Origin: Heloderma charlesbogerti
Lineage: Eukaryota; Chordata; Lepidosauria; Squamata; Helodermatidae
DNA: 64,000 nt
Reading direction: 5' to 3'
Assembly (NCBI GenBank): GCA_026122225.1
Contig: JANEZZ010001956.1
Coordinates: 2,482,501-2,546,500 of the forward strand
Position 1 is the first letter of the stretch. The number at the start of each line of letters is the position of its first letter. Made by a program: the position numbers and the translations under genes. The notes beneath the pieces were generated by a model. The model did not search any database, had not been told where the DNA came from, and saw only the letters and a program-made list of their open reading frames with translations. Positions 43,330-53,449 of the stretch are shown in pieces.

Positions 43330-43335
43330 ACTCGG

Positions 43336-43400
43336 AGCCAGCCCTACCATTAGGCAGAGTGAGATGGCTGCCTGAGGCAACTGATTTTGGGGGTCATAAA
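43336..43400 (+). mobile_element. Fragment of the GGGCTGGCCCTACC hAT family
   Basis: 'agccagccctaccattaggc' and 'ggctgcctgaggcaactga' match 63080-63120. PAL copy 3 is inserted at or near its end. Confidence 0.5.
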
Positions 43401-43404
43401 AGAG

Positions 43405-44275
43405 CAGCAAATTATTAGTTGTTTCATTTATTATTGTTGGTTGGTTTGTAATGCTTATATACTACTTAATATAATACAATCTTTTTCTGTCTTTTTACTA
43501 ACAGAGAAGGGGACAGGCAGGTTGGGAATTTTCTGCTCTCAAGGAGTGGGAGAGTAGTTCAGATTCTGAAGAAGAACTGCCAGACATGGGGGAGGTATGT
43601 TCCTAGGCTAGTCCAGACAAGGCTAGGCAGGCTCTTCAAGTTTCAAAGGTCTAGCTGGAAAGTCCCTCTTCACACCCCACACACCCCCGTGAGAGACAGC
43701 GAAGAGGGAGAGGCGGTGTTTGGCAAGTCTGAATTAATAGATGCAAGGCACAGACACAGAGCCAAGAGGGAGAAGGCCGGGGCGGAACTTAGAAGGTAGA
43801 AGGGAAGGTAGAAGGGAACTACCCGATTGGCCCTGTGTGAACAGCAGCGCTTAGAAGCCTCACGAGAGACAGACCTCCCCCCCACCCCTTAACTTAGGCT
43901 AGCGAGCCCGCCTTTCTTTCAAATGGTGGGCAATTTTCGTAGCTACCCTTTGAACCCCCTGAAGGCTTTTCCTTGCAGACTAAGAGTCGCTGAGAATTTG
44001 CATCTGCATGACCCTTTGTGGTAATAGATTAAAAACTGTAGACTGAAGCCTCTTGTCTGTGTTTTGATTCAGCGTTTGAAGTTCAGTGTGGGTAAAAGGA
44101 ATCCTGTCACCAGATGGGCCAGATTTTGATCCCCAGGCCTGGGGTTCCCCACGCCTGGCCTTATGTTTGGGCCAGCCCTGATTAGCCAAAAGATGCCTTC
44201 TGACCCTCTTCTGCTGAGGGAGTATCTGTCAGTACATTGCAGCCTTACTTTTAGCTATCTCTGTGGGTGGGTGGG
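43405..44275. other. Anonymous DNA
   Basis: No feature recognised. Confidence 0.4.
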
Positions 44276-44276
44276 G

Positions 44277-44278
<2 letters not shown>

Positions 44279-44308
<30 letters not shown>
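44279..44308 (+). repeat. (AC)n microsatellite
   Basis: Fifteen AC units. Confidence 0.95.
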
Positions 44309-44310
<2 letters not shown>

Positions 44311-44493
44311 TTAGTTTCTACTTTTTTTCTCCCATCCCTGTCCTGAGGGATTTTGACTAATGAAAATCAGATGTTTCACCTGAGGAGGACCCACAAAAAT
44401 TTGCTTCGAATTTTGCTTGAGGTGAAATTTTCAATGGCCCTTCTAATTAAAACTGTATTTAATTTATTCAGCACTAGTTGTCTGCTTACAGTA

Positions 44494-44812
44494 AAGGTAA
44501 AGGTGTCCCCAAGCAGTCGAGTCCGACTCTAGGGTGTGGTGCTCATCTCCATTTCTAAGCCGAAGAGCCAGCGCTGTCCGAAGACGCTTCCGTGGTCATG
44601 TGGCCGGCATGACTGAACACCGAGGTGCACAGAATGCTGTTACCTTTCCCGCCGAGGTGGTACCTATTTATCTACTTGCAATTTCTTGCTTTCGAACTGC
44701 TAGGTTGGCAGGAGCTGGGACTGAAGACGGGAGCTCACTCCGTCACGCAGCACTCGGGTCTCGAGTCCGGTCTGCAGTTCAGCGTCTTAACCACTAAGCC
44801 ACCGCGGCCCCT
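44494..44812 (-). mobile_element. Sauria-type tRNA SINE, complete, minus strand
   Basis: Reverse complement starts GGGGCCGCGGTGGCTTAGTGG and carries the same boxes, body and AGTCGGACTCGACTG 3' end as the copy at 22729-23046. Perfect 13-bp TSD TCTGCTTACAGTA at 44481-44493 and 44813-44825. High similarity to the other copy points to recent family activity. Confidence 0.92.
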
Positions 44813-44829
44813 TCTGCTTACAGTAGCCT

Positions 44830-45200
44830 TCTACAAATGTTTCAGTTTAGAAGAGGTATGGGAGGATGTGGTATTTAGCTTAAATTCATTTGATTCCTCA
44901 TTAGTTTATTTAAAAGGTAGCTGTGGTTGACGTAGTCTGTCACCTCAGGGCAGTGGTTTTCAGACTTTCCACATTCTGCCTACATCGATGCTTCTGAGGA
45001 ACCTATGAATACCTGTTACTATCAGATAAACAGGCAGCAGCTACAGGGTCCATTTCCCAGAAGATTTTCTGAGAAAATTTCTGATTTTTCTTTTCTTTTC
45101 CTCGCCCTCTTAGAAAAAGGAGGCCACTAAAGGATTTTCTCTGAAAATCCTCCATTTTGGAAGTCGCTATTTTCCTACTGCAATACCCAAGAACAATGGT
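44830..45200. other. Anonymous DNA
   Basis: Contains an inverted pair near 45060-45150 ('ttttctgagaaaatttctga' / 'aaaggattttctctgaaaat'); otherwise nothing recognised. Confidence 0.4.
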
Positions 45201-45344
45201 AAGTCCAGGGCATTGTGGAAGATGCAAAACGGTATCAAAGCTGCTGATACAGCTACTGCTGCTTCTTACTGGCTAAGGCTGTTGGGAATTGTAGGCCTAA
45301 ACATCTGGAGGGCCATGAGTTGCCCACCCCTGCTCTATTTGTAG

Positions 45345-45635
45345 GGCTGCCCTGTTCAATTCTGGTTTAAAGATAAAGAACCATAACAAGTGTTGCCCAT
45401 CAAAGGTTAGCACCAGAACAGCAGACTGAACGGGCAGGCACACTAGTCACCTGGTCACAGTCTTCCACACCATGGTGAGATACACTGTATTTCTCTTTAA
45501 ATTATAATAATTATTGATATGCATATGCTAAATTAGCATATGCAAGTTGTATGTAAATCGCAGTCCTCTTTTGTCCTCTCTTCTTGGTGATGCATTTCCT
45601 CTTTCTGTGCAATTCATAAGTGGCCACCCTACTCA
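45345..45635 (+). mobile_element. Nonautonomous hAT element, GGTGGCC family
   Basis: 'tagggctgccctgttcaatt', 'aaagataaagaaccataaca', 'ctggtcacagtcttccacac' and end 'cataagtggccaccctac'. Same orientation as 21150-21490. Confidence 0.6.
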
Positions 45636-46051
45636 CAAACAACCCCCAATCTCCCTTCATGTAGAAAACTAGGATCTCCGGAACCAAAGGAGGAGATTTC
45701 TTTTTGTTCTTGATATGGTATTTTACTGTGTCCAGAGAGATTTTTTCCCATGAGAAAGTATTCAAACATGCAGCCCTCTCTGCCTCTGTGCGACATGCAG
45801 TCCAGGAAAATATTTCACCACTTGCATGTGTGAACTGACGTGATGTCGGGTGCTATTGTAAAAAAATGTTCAAAATAGTGGCCTCACCACTGGTTCTTTA
45901 GCTGGCAGTCACATGCACCTATTCCTTTGCTTCTGGTTCTTTTTAAATTTGTCTTTTTTTGGTATTTGCAGTTCATTGTCGCATAAATATGTCTTTGTTC
46001 CTTTCACCTATTACTGAAAAACAATTTTAGTCTTTGATGATGTCCTAGGAT

Positions 46052-46969
46052 TAGGGATGGTGGAGAATTCCACCATGGATTTCAGTGAGGCCGAATGCAC
46101 TGGCATTTGGCTCCCCGAAATCCGTGGCGGAATGGCCTGCCACGCCCCCGCCACCCCGCAGATCCCCCCCGGGACGAGACTTACCTGGGGCGGATGTTCC
46201 AGACAGCGGTGGCTCCAGCAGTGGCTTCAGCGGTGGCGGCAGCTGGTCTTTTGACCAGCTGCTGCCGCAGCTGCCATTTGCAGTCTGGTCTTTTTTTTTT
46301 TTTACCCAGACATGATAGGCTACGTAAAGACTTACGTAGCCTATCATGTCTGGATTTTTTAAAAAAAGTCGTACGCAAATGGCGGCTATGGCCTTATTTT
46401 TTGCTGTTTTAGTCTATGTAAATATTTACGTAGACTATTACGGCGAATAAAAAGGGGAACACAAATAGCGTAGTGGGCACTATTTGTGTTCCTTTTTTAT
46501 TAGCCGTTTTAGCCTACATAAATATTTATGTAGGCTAGAACGGCGAAAAATGAAGGAACGCAAATAGCGCCCACTATGCTATTTGCGTTCCCCTTTTTTT
46601 CGCCGTTTTATCTTATGTAAATATTTACATAAGATAAATCAGCGAAAAATAGGGAACGCAAATGGCAGCTGCCATGGCCGCCGCCATTTGTGTATCCTGG
46701 GGGTTTTTTTGTGTGGGGGGTAGCCGTGATAGGCTACGTAAATTCTTACGTAGCCTATCACGGCTGCCTGGCTGGACGCCAATGGCGGCTGCTATGGCCG
46801 CCGTCATTTGCGTCCACAGCAGCCCGTCCACGGCCAGCTGCTCCGCGATCTGGCTGCAGAGCAGAGCTGGCTGTTGAGGATTCCGGGGGAAGCCCGGATC
46901 GCCTCCCCCCCATCCCCCCCCCACCGTGAAAGATTCCGCGAAAAGGTAAGTGGGTTTTGTACATCCCTA
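46052..46969 (-). mobile_element. PAL element copy 4, longest and best-preserved hairpins
   Basis: 918 bp, TAGGGATGGTGG... to ...TTGTACATCCCTA, with perfect TSD CCTAGGAT (46044-46051, 46970-46977). At least nine hairpins in about 510 bp: A 46307-46352 (perfect 21-bp arms), A 46411-46436, B 46456-46492 (perfect 13-bp arms), A 46504-46543 (perfect 26-nt core palindrome 46511-46536), B 46555-46591 (perfect 14-bp arms), A 46607-46638 (perfect 32-nt palindrome), B 46654-46692, A 46722-46765 (perfect 20-bp arms), B 46774-46815. Outward donor-like motifs: CAGGTAAGT (minus, 46179-46187) and AAGGTAAGT (plus, 46943-46951). No transposase is encoded. Confidence 0.93.
46307..46815. repeat. Hairpin array of PAL copy 4 with covarying arms
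   Basis: Class A units share the TAAATATTTA-like centre but their arms differ: GGCTACGTAA, AGCCTACATAAAT or TTTATCTTATGTAAAT, each with its own exact complement. Class B units likewise: GGAACACAAATAG versus GGAACGCAAATAGC versus AACGCAAATGGC. The array alternates A and B apart from the first two A units. Confidence 0.93.
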
Positions 46970-46984
46970 CCTAGGATGGTTTCG

Positions 46985-47195
46985 TGCATCAGTCATTGAT
47001 TCTTAGAACAAACAAACAAACACACTGGAGAGAATCTGTAGGAGAAAGGGAATGAAAGTGCATTCAAGGGATTCACAAAGTGCCTCTAGGACAAAAAGGC
47101 ATCTTCTTTTCTGCTTAGATTATACAAAAGCAGAAATAAGTTCTAACTAAAATATATATAGACCTAACATATATAGACCTAGTCCTGCTTTCTAC
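46985..47195. other. Anonymous DNA
   Basis: Short 'acatatatagacctaa' duplication near 47155-47180 only. Confidence 0.4.
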
Positions 47196-47198
47196 TAG

Positions 47199-47228
47199 GG
47201 GTGTGTGTGTGTGTGTGGGGGGGGGTGT
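47199..47228 (+). repeat. (GT)n followed by G-run
   Basis: 'gggtgtgtgtgtgtgtgtgt' then a G9 tract. Confidence 0.9.
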
Positions 47229-47489
47229 ATGTATGTCAGGGACAGGGGGAAAAAACCCTTTAAAACACTCTAGATGAGGGGCTCATGTCTGTTATTCTTA
47301 TATTGAACCCAACCCCTTTGCTTTCACATTACCACATGCAAAGTTGACTTATTATATATAACATTCGGTGTACAATATTTCAATTGGTTAGATTAATCAA
47401 TTAAAAATCAAATAAAACACTTTGACCAACTGAAACATTGCCCCAAATTAGGCAGATTATGTGTGTGCATGTGTGTGTGATCTATCTAT

Positions 47490-47815
47490 CTCAGGGGTAT
47501 CTCAGCCCAGGGAAAATCCAGCCAGCCTAGAGGCTGAATCCAGTTGTCCAGGATTACCAAGACGGCCTTACCCCCTTTCCTCCACCCACCAATCATTTGG
47601 TGGTATCACAGCTTTTGTGCAGTTTTTCACTATTCTAAAAGGTCGAATGCCTCTCTGAAGGCTTACTTACTGGCTTACTTTTAAGCTACAATAGGCTGGT
47701 ATGCTTTGGTATTTCTGGCCCTTCCCCCTTTTGCCTCCCCACCCCCCAGAATGCAGCACCCAAGAGCTTCTCCAAAATGGAATCCAGCCCTTGGGCTGGA
47801 AGAGGTTCACATCCC
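47490..47815 (+). repeat. Dispersed ~300-bp repeat, copy 2 of 3
   Basis: 'tcaggggtatctcagcccag', 'tgtgcagtttttcactattc', 'taaaaggtcgaatgcctctc' and 'cttctccaaaatggaatcca' align with 1045-1330. Confidence 0.55.
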
Positions 47816-47849
47816 TGCTTTATTGTTTTCTCATATTTTCTCATATTGT

Positions 47850-48250
47850 TTTCTCCCAGGATACCTGAGAGAGCACCTCCTTCTTCACCAGCTTGCCCAG
47901 TCACTGAAGTCATCGGAGGGCTTGCTCCTGGTGATTCCACATGGACCTATGGCCCGGTTGGAGTCCACCAGGAAAAGAGCCTTCAGTGTGGTGGCCCCCT
48001 TCCTGTGGAACTGCCTTTGGAGGTCAGGCGGGCACCAACGTTGTGTTGCTTTTGGCCCCTCCTGAAGACATTGCTATTTCGAGAGGCGTTCTCTGAGTGA
48101 CCAGCTGCAGTCTATTAAGTTCATAATCTGTTCTTTTAAAATGTTTTGTTTTAATTATGGGGTTTTATTCTTTTATCTTGTTGTTCACCGCTCTGAAATC
48201 TTTGATGTCGAAGGGTATATAAATATTGTCAATAAATACAAATACGCAAA
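47850..48250 (+). pseudogene. L2/CR1-like LINE, ORF end and 3' tail
   Basis: DNA-level match to other LINE C-termini ('tacctgagagagcacctcct', 'aagagccttcagtgtggtgg', 'ttcctgtggaactgccttt'); frame broken. 3' UTR ends 'gttcaccgctctgaaatctt' and tail 'atattgtcaataaataca'. The minus-strand tail at 7283-7390 is the same family. Confidence 0.7.
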
Positions 48251-48282
48251 TTTACTTGATTAATCAACCGATTGAGCAGACC

Positions 48283-48352
48283 ATGCAATCCTATACATGT
48301 CTTCCCCAGAAGTATATCTCACTGAGTTGCTTGGGTACAGGATTGCAGAGGT
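48283..48352. mobile_element. Short MITE with AATCCTAT / AGGATTGC ends
   Basis: 'gcaatcctatacatgtcttc' opens and 'gggtacaggattgcag' closes the segment. Same family as 55838-55922. Confidence 0.5.
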
Positions 48353-48494
48353 ACGGGTTTGCAGCCTAAGCCTTATACAATGAACCTGCTAAGGTTTCTT
48401 TACTTGTGTGATAGCCTTTATATCTGTCTGTCTAATCACATTATGTATTGTTTGTTTGTTTCATTTGAATTATAGTGTACATGTTTCTCTCCTG

Positions 48495-48640
48495 GCCCTG
48501 TATTATCCACACAACAACATGATGAGGTAGGTTAGGCTGAGAGATAGAGAGAGTAACAGGTCTAAGGTCATCATCCAGTGGACTTTGTGGCTGAGCGAGG
48601 AATTGAACCTGGGTCTCCCCTGTGCTGGTCTGACACTCAA
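48495..48640 (-). mobile_element. tRNA-derived SINE (MIR-like), minus strand
   Basis: 'caacatgatgaggtaggtta', 'ggtctaaggtcatcatccag' and 'attgaacctgggtctcccct' (reversed box B) match 36900-37140. Confidence 0.7.
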
Positions 48641-48740
48641 ACCCAGTGTTCCCCAACCTGATACCTTCTAGATGTGTTGGACTGCAACTGCCATGATTCT
48701 CAGCCAGCATGGCCACTAGATGGGAGTTGTAGTCTAACAC
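48641..48740. mobile_element. hAT-type MITE, partial
   Basis: 'cagtgttccccaacctgata' begins it; interior 'gactgcaactgccatgattc' and 'gggagttgtagtctaacaca'. The right terminus is replaced by a LINE tail. Confidence 0.6.
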
Positions 48741-48860
48741 ATTTATTACATTTCTATACTGCCCAATAGCGGAAGCTGTCTTGGAGATTCACAAAACAAA
48801 ATTTAAAACCATAAAATATAATAGCATAATGAGAGATTATGGAAAACATTTTTTAAAAAT
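48741..48860 (-). mobile_element. LINE 3' tail
   Basis: 'ttattacatttctatactgc' then 'ccaatagcggaagctgtctt' is the common L2/CR1-like tail reversed. Confidence 0.6.
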
Positions 48861-49029
48861 AAAGCAGAATGAAACTAAAGTAAAGAAACCAAAGTTAAAA
48901 GCCAGCAGCTGTGTAAGGATCTTATAGCATACTCACATATTTATCCTCACCAGGGATGTGCAAATCAGCAAAACCTGAGCTTGACAAAGTTCTCCTAATT
49001 CCATCTTGAAGCTCTTTCCAACTTGAGCC

Positions 49030-49617
49030 TAGGGGTGTACGAACCCCACTCTGCCCACCCCGGTCCGGGGCATCCACTGGGGGGGGAGGCGATCCGTCCC
49101 TCCCTCCGGAATCCTTTCTGGCCGGCTCCACTCTGCGGCAAGTCCGCGGAGCCACAGGCCAAGCCTGTCCGCAGCCAGACTTTTGTCCACTGCCATGCAA
49201 ATGGCGTCCGGCGTAGCGGACACCATTTGCATCCCTGCCCTTGGCCGTGATAGGCCATGCAAATATTTACGTAGCCTATCATGGCAAAGAACAGGGACGC
49301 AAATGGTGTAGTGGACGCCATTTGCGTCCCTGCCCTTGGCTGTGATAGGCTACGTAAATATTTACGTAGACAATCATGAAAAGAGCAGGGACACAAATGG
49401 CATCTGCTCTGCTACCCCGGACGCCATTTGCATCCGCAGCTCGGCAGGGGATGGCAGCAGACAGCAGCAGATGGACCCGGACTGGCCGGCGCCAGGTAGG
49501 GTCTGCCGGACTTCGTGGGGGGGGGGACAGTCCATTCCGCCACAGACTCCAGGGGGGGCGAATTCTAAAGAATCTGGCCTCACTGGAGTCTGTGGTGGAT
49601 TTCTCCGCCATCCCTAC
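49030..49617 (+). mobile_element. PAL element copy 5
   Basis: 588 bp, TAGGGGTGTACG... to ...CCGCCATCCCTA, TSD CTTGAGCC / CGTGAGCC (7/8). Array B 49195-49232, A 49243-49285, B 49292-49332 (perfect 15-bp arms), A 49339-49378 (containing the perfect palindrome CTACGTAAATATTTACGTAG at 49350-49369), B 49388-49437: the same B-A-B-A-B layout as copy 1. Noncoding. Confidence 0.92.
49195..49437. repeat. B-A-B-A-B hairpin array of PAL copy 5
   Basis: Arms include CAGGGACGCAAATGG / CCATTTGCGTCCCTG (49292-49332) and ATGCAAATGGCGTCCG / CGGACACCATTTGCAT (one mismatch). Unit spacing about 48-50 bp, as in copy 1. Confidence 0.9.
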
Positions 49618-50009
49618 GTGAGCCTGTATCAGATTGTGGGCTTTGTCTTTTTCTTTTCACGTAAAAATCCATGTTTATTTTCATACGTATTTTTCCAAAT
49701 GTCATCAATTGTGCACATCTTTGAAATGTACTCATTCTTCTCCCATTGATTAAAGTGTATTTGTGTGCATTTTTCAAGAGTATGCATTTTTTCATGTGCA
49801 TTTTTCAAATGTATGCATGCTGTCGAACACATTGGGGGAGGGGTCCACGAATCACACTGCAAGTTTGGAAGTGTACGGATTTCAAATGCAGGTTGCATCT
49901 GAGTGCATGTTTGCTCCAGAAGGTGCAAACTCAGTAAATCCTGATAAAAAATTTCTCATACATCCACAATCCTCACAACAACCCTGTGAGGTAGGTTAGG
50001 GAGAGAGAG

Positions 50010-51345
50010 AAAGGACACATTAGGATGGTACCGGATTGGGGAAGGCTGCACTCTCGCAAGCCAATCCCTTCCCAAAAATTTCTAAGAAATCTGCTGCTAC
50101 CTGAAAGCAACAAGAAATCATCATGGGGAGTGCAGATTTTCAGGAAACTGGGGGGATTTTGGCCCAGCATTAATTTTGGATGAGCACAAAGAGACACTCC
50201 TAGATCCTGTATGACATCAGGGGCCCTGATTTGGCAGGGGCCGTATGCTACAGTGACATTAGCAGACCAATGATGGAGCTGACCCTGGGCTGCTGTTAAA
50301 TGTCAGTGACATCGCCAGCTTAATTCCCCCCACGAAGAGCTTAAGGATCAGGTCTGGTTGTCTGCATTTGATTTATTATTATTATTTTCTTCTTTTCCCT
50401 TCCCTCCTAGTGCAAGGCTCACTATCCTAGAAATATGTGAAGTGTAAAGTGTTGAGGAACTGGCTAGTTTCACTTGTCATCCCAATGCCTGGAGCCTTTG
50501 CAAAAGAACTTATACACTTTGACGCTTGAGGCCCGGAGCGAATACTAAAGCACAGGACCTCTGTGAGCATGTTAAGAGAGCGTGAAGCAGCAGCACAAGG
50601 CAGCAGGTAAGGTCAGATTACTGGCTGCCTTCCATTTCACTGTCACACCGAGTCTTCCTAATGCGGTGTTTTCGGAACAGAGATAGAATCTGACTGCCAC
50701 CTGTGTGTTGTGTGCTGTGTGTGCTTGGCGTGGTGAGCACATTTAGCATCTGCAAGATTGAACTGGTTATGCCTAGAATACTGTAAGTGAGCACGCCTTT
50801 TTACTAGCCATAAAGAGGTTTAATCTATGTGTTGCCTTATGTTAAATCACAGTCTCAGGTTATGAATGGGTTGCTCTAACCATTAGATGGTGAGTTTCAT
50901 GAGCTATGGAACAGCCCTGGAGCCTTTTTTTTTCCCAAATGCAAGTGTCCAATTTTGGAACACCATGGCACTGATAATGAATGGTGCCTCTCTGTGTAAG
51001 CTCAGGGTGCATTTTCTTGCCCACAAAGAATTCCTCATACTTGTTCTGATTAGTGCTAAAGACAGACTAACAGTCGCACACTTGTGTTTGGGTCACTGCT
51101 CAAGAGAGATCTGAATAAATGCTGGTTTATATATTTCCCAGTGGAGAGCAGCCATTGTTTCTGTGCCCCAGTATGCTTTGGTGTGAACAAAGAGCCAATC
51201 TTATTTGTTGAATGTTTAAAATTGTTTTAGATATATGTGTGTTGGTGAGTGGTGAAGGGCTGTGCACGCTTACACGTGTTGGGTCTGATCATGGTAGACA
51301 TATTGCTTTATCCTGCCGACTCTCTTGTCACATGCTGCAGTTGGA
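50010..51345. other. Anonymous DNA
   Basis: About 1.3 kb without recognised repeats. 50240-50420 ('gacatcgccagcttaattcc', 'gtctgcatttgatttatta') has a possible conserved-element texture, but I cannot support it further. Confidence 0.3.
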
Positions 51346-51352
51346 CCTCCAC

Positions 51353-51634
51353 TAGGGCTATATGATAATTTCAGTTCAGTTCAGTAAGCATCAGAACTTG
51401 CCCCATTTGCAACCCTGAATGTGAACGGGAGTGCATTTTTCAGCCAAAGCTTGCATATTCCTCAGCTTGCGGTAGCATTTGAACAATGCATTAACTAGAA
51501 AGATGCACTCTTTAAAAATGTGAATTTTGCGGGGAAAAACACACATTTTCATGCTTTAGTCAATGCGGGAAAATTGTGCATTTGGGTAATGGAGAGCCTC
51601 AACAACTCAAACCTCGCTAATTCTCCCATCTCTA
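51353..51634. mobile_element. Nonautonomous hAT element, 282 bp
   Basis: TAGGGCTATATGATAA at the left, TTCTCCCATCTCTA at the right. Flanks ACCTCCAC and GCCTCCAT (6/8 identical). AT-rich interior with 'gtgcatttttcag' and 'aattgtgcatttgg' repeats. Confidence 0.65.
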
Positions 51635-51721
51635 GCCTCCATCTTTCCCTTTACTAGCAATATATTTTTCTCTTCTCCCCCTTCTCCTGCCTTGTTAGAT
51701 TCCCTCATCTGCAGCAGCTCA

Positions 51722-52022
51722 AATAAGAACATAAGAGCCCTGCTGGATCAGCCCAAGGGTCCATCTAGTCCAGCATTCCGTTCACACAGTGGCCAACCAG
51801 CTGTTGACCAGGAACCCGCAAGCAGGGCATGAGCGCAACAGCACCCTCCTGCCCATGTTCCCTGGCAACTGGTGTACATAGGCTCACTGCCTCTGGTACT
51901 GGAGGTAGCACATAGCCCTCAAGCCTAGTAGCCATTGATAGCCTTCTCCTCCAGGAATTTGCCTAAACCCCCTTTAAAGCCATCCAAATTGGCGGCCATC
52001 ACTACATCTGGTGGTAGCGAAT
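51722..52022 (-). mobile_element. L3/CR1-like LINE 3' end, minus strand
   Basis: 'agaacataagagccctgctg' 'gatcagcccaagggtccatc' to 'ccatccaaattggcggccat'. Reverse of 12500-12785 with high similarity. Confidence 0.75.
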
Positions 52023-52319
52023 GTACATTTGTACTTTTGCTTGAAGATTATCCCAATGGATGGCTCATGGGCTGCAGTAAATAACTGGCACCACTCCTGA
52101 GCCATCACTTTGCATCTGGCTCAAGCTGAACTGAACTGGGGGTTCTAGTAAAAAAAAAAGGACACCCTACATGCCTGAAATCTGCCCATTCTTCCATTCA
52201 GTGAACCACTGAACGAATGTCTTCCAAAGTGGACTCCAGTCTATCAGCCTGAGTAAAGGACAGTTACCGTGGAAGGACTGGCTTATGCACAGGATCGGTT
52301 TATACATGTTCTCCATCTG

Positions 52320-52610
52320 GGGATGTTACCTTGGTGGTGGAGCACATGCGTTGCATACAGAAGGTTCTGGACCTTCTGGCATCTCCAGGTAGAAGGATCA
52401 AAGAGCAGGTGGCATGAAAGCAGTGGAGGCTGGTGGCTCTGATGTCAGTGGAGAGCTCCTTTAGAGTTCTGACTGAAATCTGGAGCAGATTCACCGCCCC
52501 ACTGACATCGGAGTCACCAGCCTCTACTGCATGAAAGACCTCTAATGAAGCCCCTGGAGAGTACAACAGAAGACTAGATGGACAAATATTTTGACCTACT
52601 ATAATGCAGC
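52320..52610 (+). mobile_element. tRNA-derived SINE, plus strand, split by a MITE
   Basis: Head 'ggtggtggagcacatgcgtt', a degenerate box B near 'aggttctggacc', 'ttctggcatctccaggtaga', then after the MITE 'agcccctggagagtac' and 'ctagatggacaaat'. 3' end 'aatgcagcttcttatgtc'. Same family as 16765-16925. Confidence 0.7.
52421..52529. mobile_element. hAT-type MITE, CAGTGGAGGCTGG family, perfect TSD
   Basis: 109 bp, CAGTGGAGGCTGGTGGCTC to CCAGCCTCTACTG. Perfect TSD CATGAAAG (52413-52420, 52530-52537). Nearly a pure palindrome. Inserted in the SINE above. Confidence 0.92.
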
Positions 52611-53385
52611 TTCTTATGTCTTGTGCATAACCACAGCAAGAGTTGTAAGACGCATACAGTCGAATTGTTTCCTTCTCACCCCCAATGGCAGTAGTTAATC
52701 GTTTAGTTGTAACTAAACCCAGTCGTAACACAGAGCAGCCTCTGTTCTGCTCAAAGGCAAAATCTGTATCACTGCAGCAAAAGTCTTGTCTTGTTGACTT
52801 CTTTAGCCCTTCCTTTCTTGCTTGTCGCTGTGCTGCCCCAAGGCTGGTAAACATCACATTCTTTAAAATTGTATTCTCATTGCCTCTTGTGCTCCAGCGT
52901 CCCAGATAAACACAAGAAATTCAAGTGTCTTTTCATGAGTATGGGAAGCATCTCTATAGTCTTGCAATAGATAACCAGCAATACTTCATATGTAGCCATT
53001 GATTTTCTATATAGGGACATGCAGGAAATCGTACAAACAGCATGAATAAGAAAGCATCTAATAACATGTGAGACTTGTCCTGCTGCCACACTCAAAGGCT
53101 CGGTCCAGAATACTGATCTGGACACCAGAGAACAACCACAGTTTATAAAGTCAATATATACTGTATGAAGTAGCTGTATAGTTATGATAACCACCACAGG
53201 GAATGAAACCTAGAATTTTTAGATGCAAGCAGAGGGCAGAGGCACTATCTGACTTTTCTCTGAAGTTCACCCAGCTAGAGGAAAGATATTGATTTTCACC
53301 CCAGTCATTCCTCTTTCAAAAGTTATTTCATATTTGAAAGAAATGCATGAGTTTAGGAAGAAAAAGGGAGGGTAGTGCATCCTAA
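52611..53385. other. Anonymous DNA
   Basis: The 185-residue minus-strand frame 52857-52300 overlaps the SINE and MITE and shows no recognisable domain, so I treat it as chance. No repeat recognised in the remainder. Confidence 0.4.
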
Positions 53386-53387
53386 TT

Positions 53388-53443
53388 CCTCCTCCTCCTC
53401 CTCCTCCTCCTCCTCCTCCTCTTCTTCTTCTTCTTCTTCTTCT
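53388..53443 (+). repeat. (TCC)n(TTC)n compound microsatellite
   Basis: About eleven CTC/TCC units followed by seven TTC units. Confidence 0.95.
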
Positions 53444-53449
53444 TTATTT

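Larger units (their letters stand above)
48955..49972. mobile_element. Older hAT-like element hosting PAL copy 5
   Basis: Left piece 48955-49029 starts CAGGGATGTGCAAATCAGC. Right piece 49618-49972 has repeated 'tgcatttttcaa' and 'gtatgcat' words and ends near 'tttctcatacatcc'. The pieces are interrupted by the PAL insertion. Right terminus uncertain. Confidence 0.5.

Noticed and set aside
46307..46815. Tandem satellite DNA
   Set aside because: Units are not tandem copies of one monomer but two hairpin classes with differing arms confined between transposon ends.
52300..52857. 185-residue minus-strand open frame
   Set aside because: It overlaps a SINE and a hAT MITE and shows no domain or motif I recognise; codon content changes across the repeats. 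Treated as chance.
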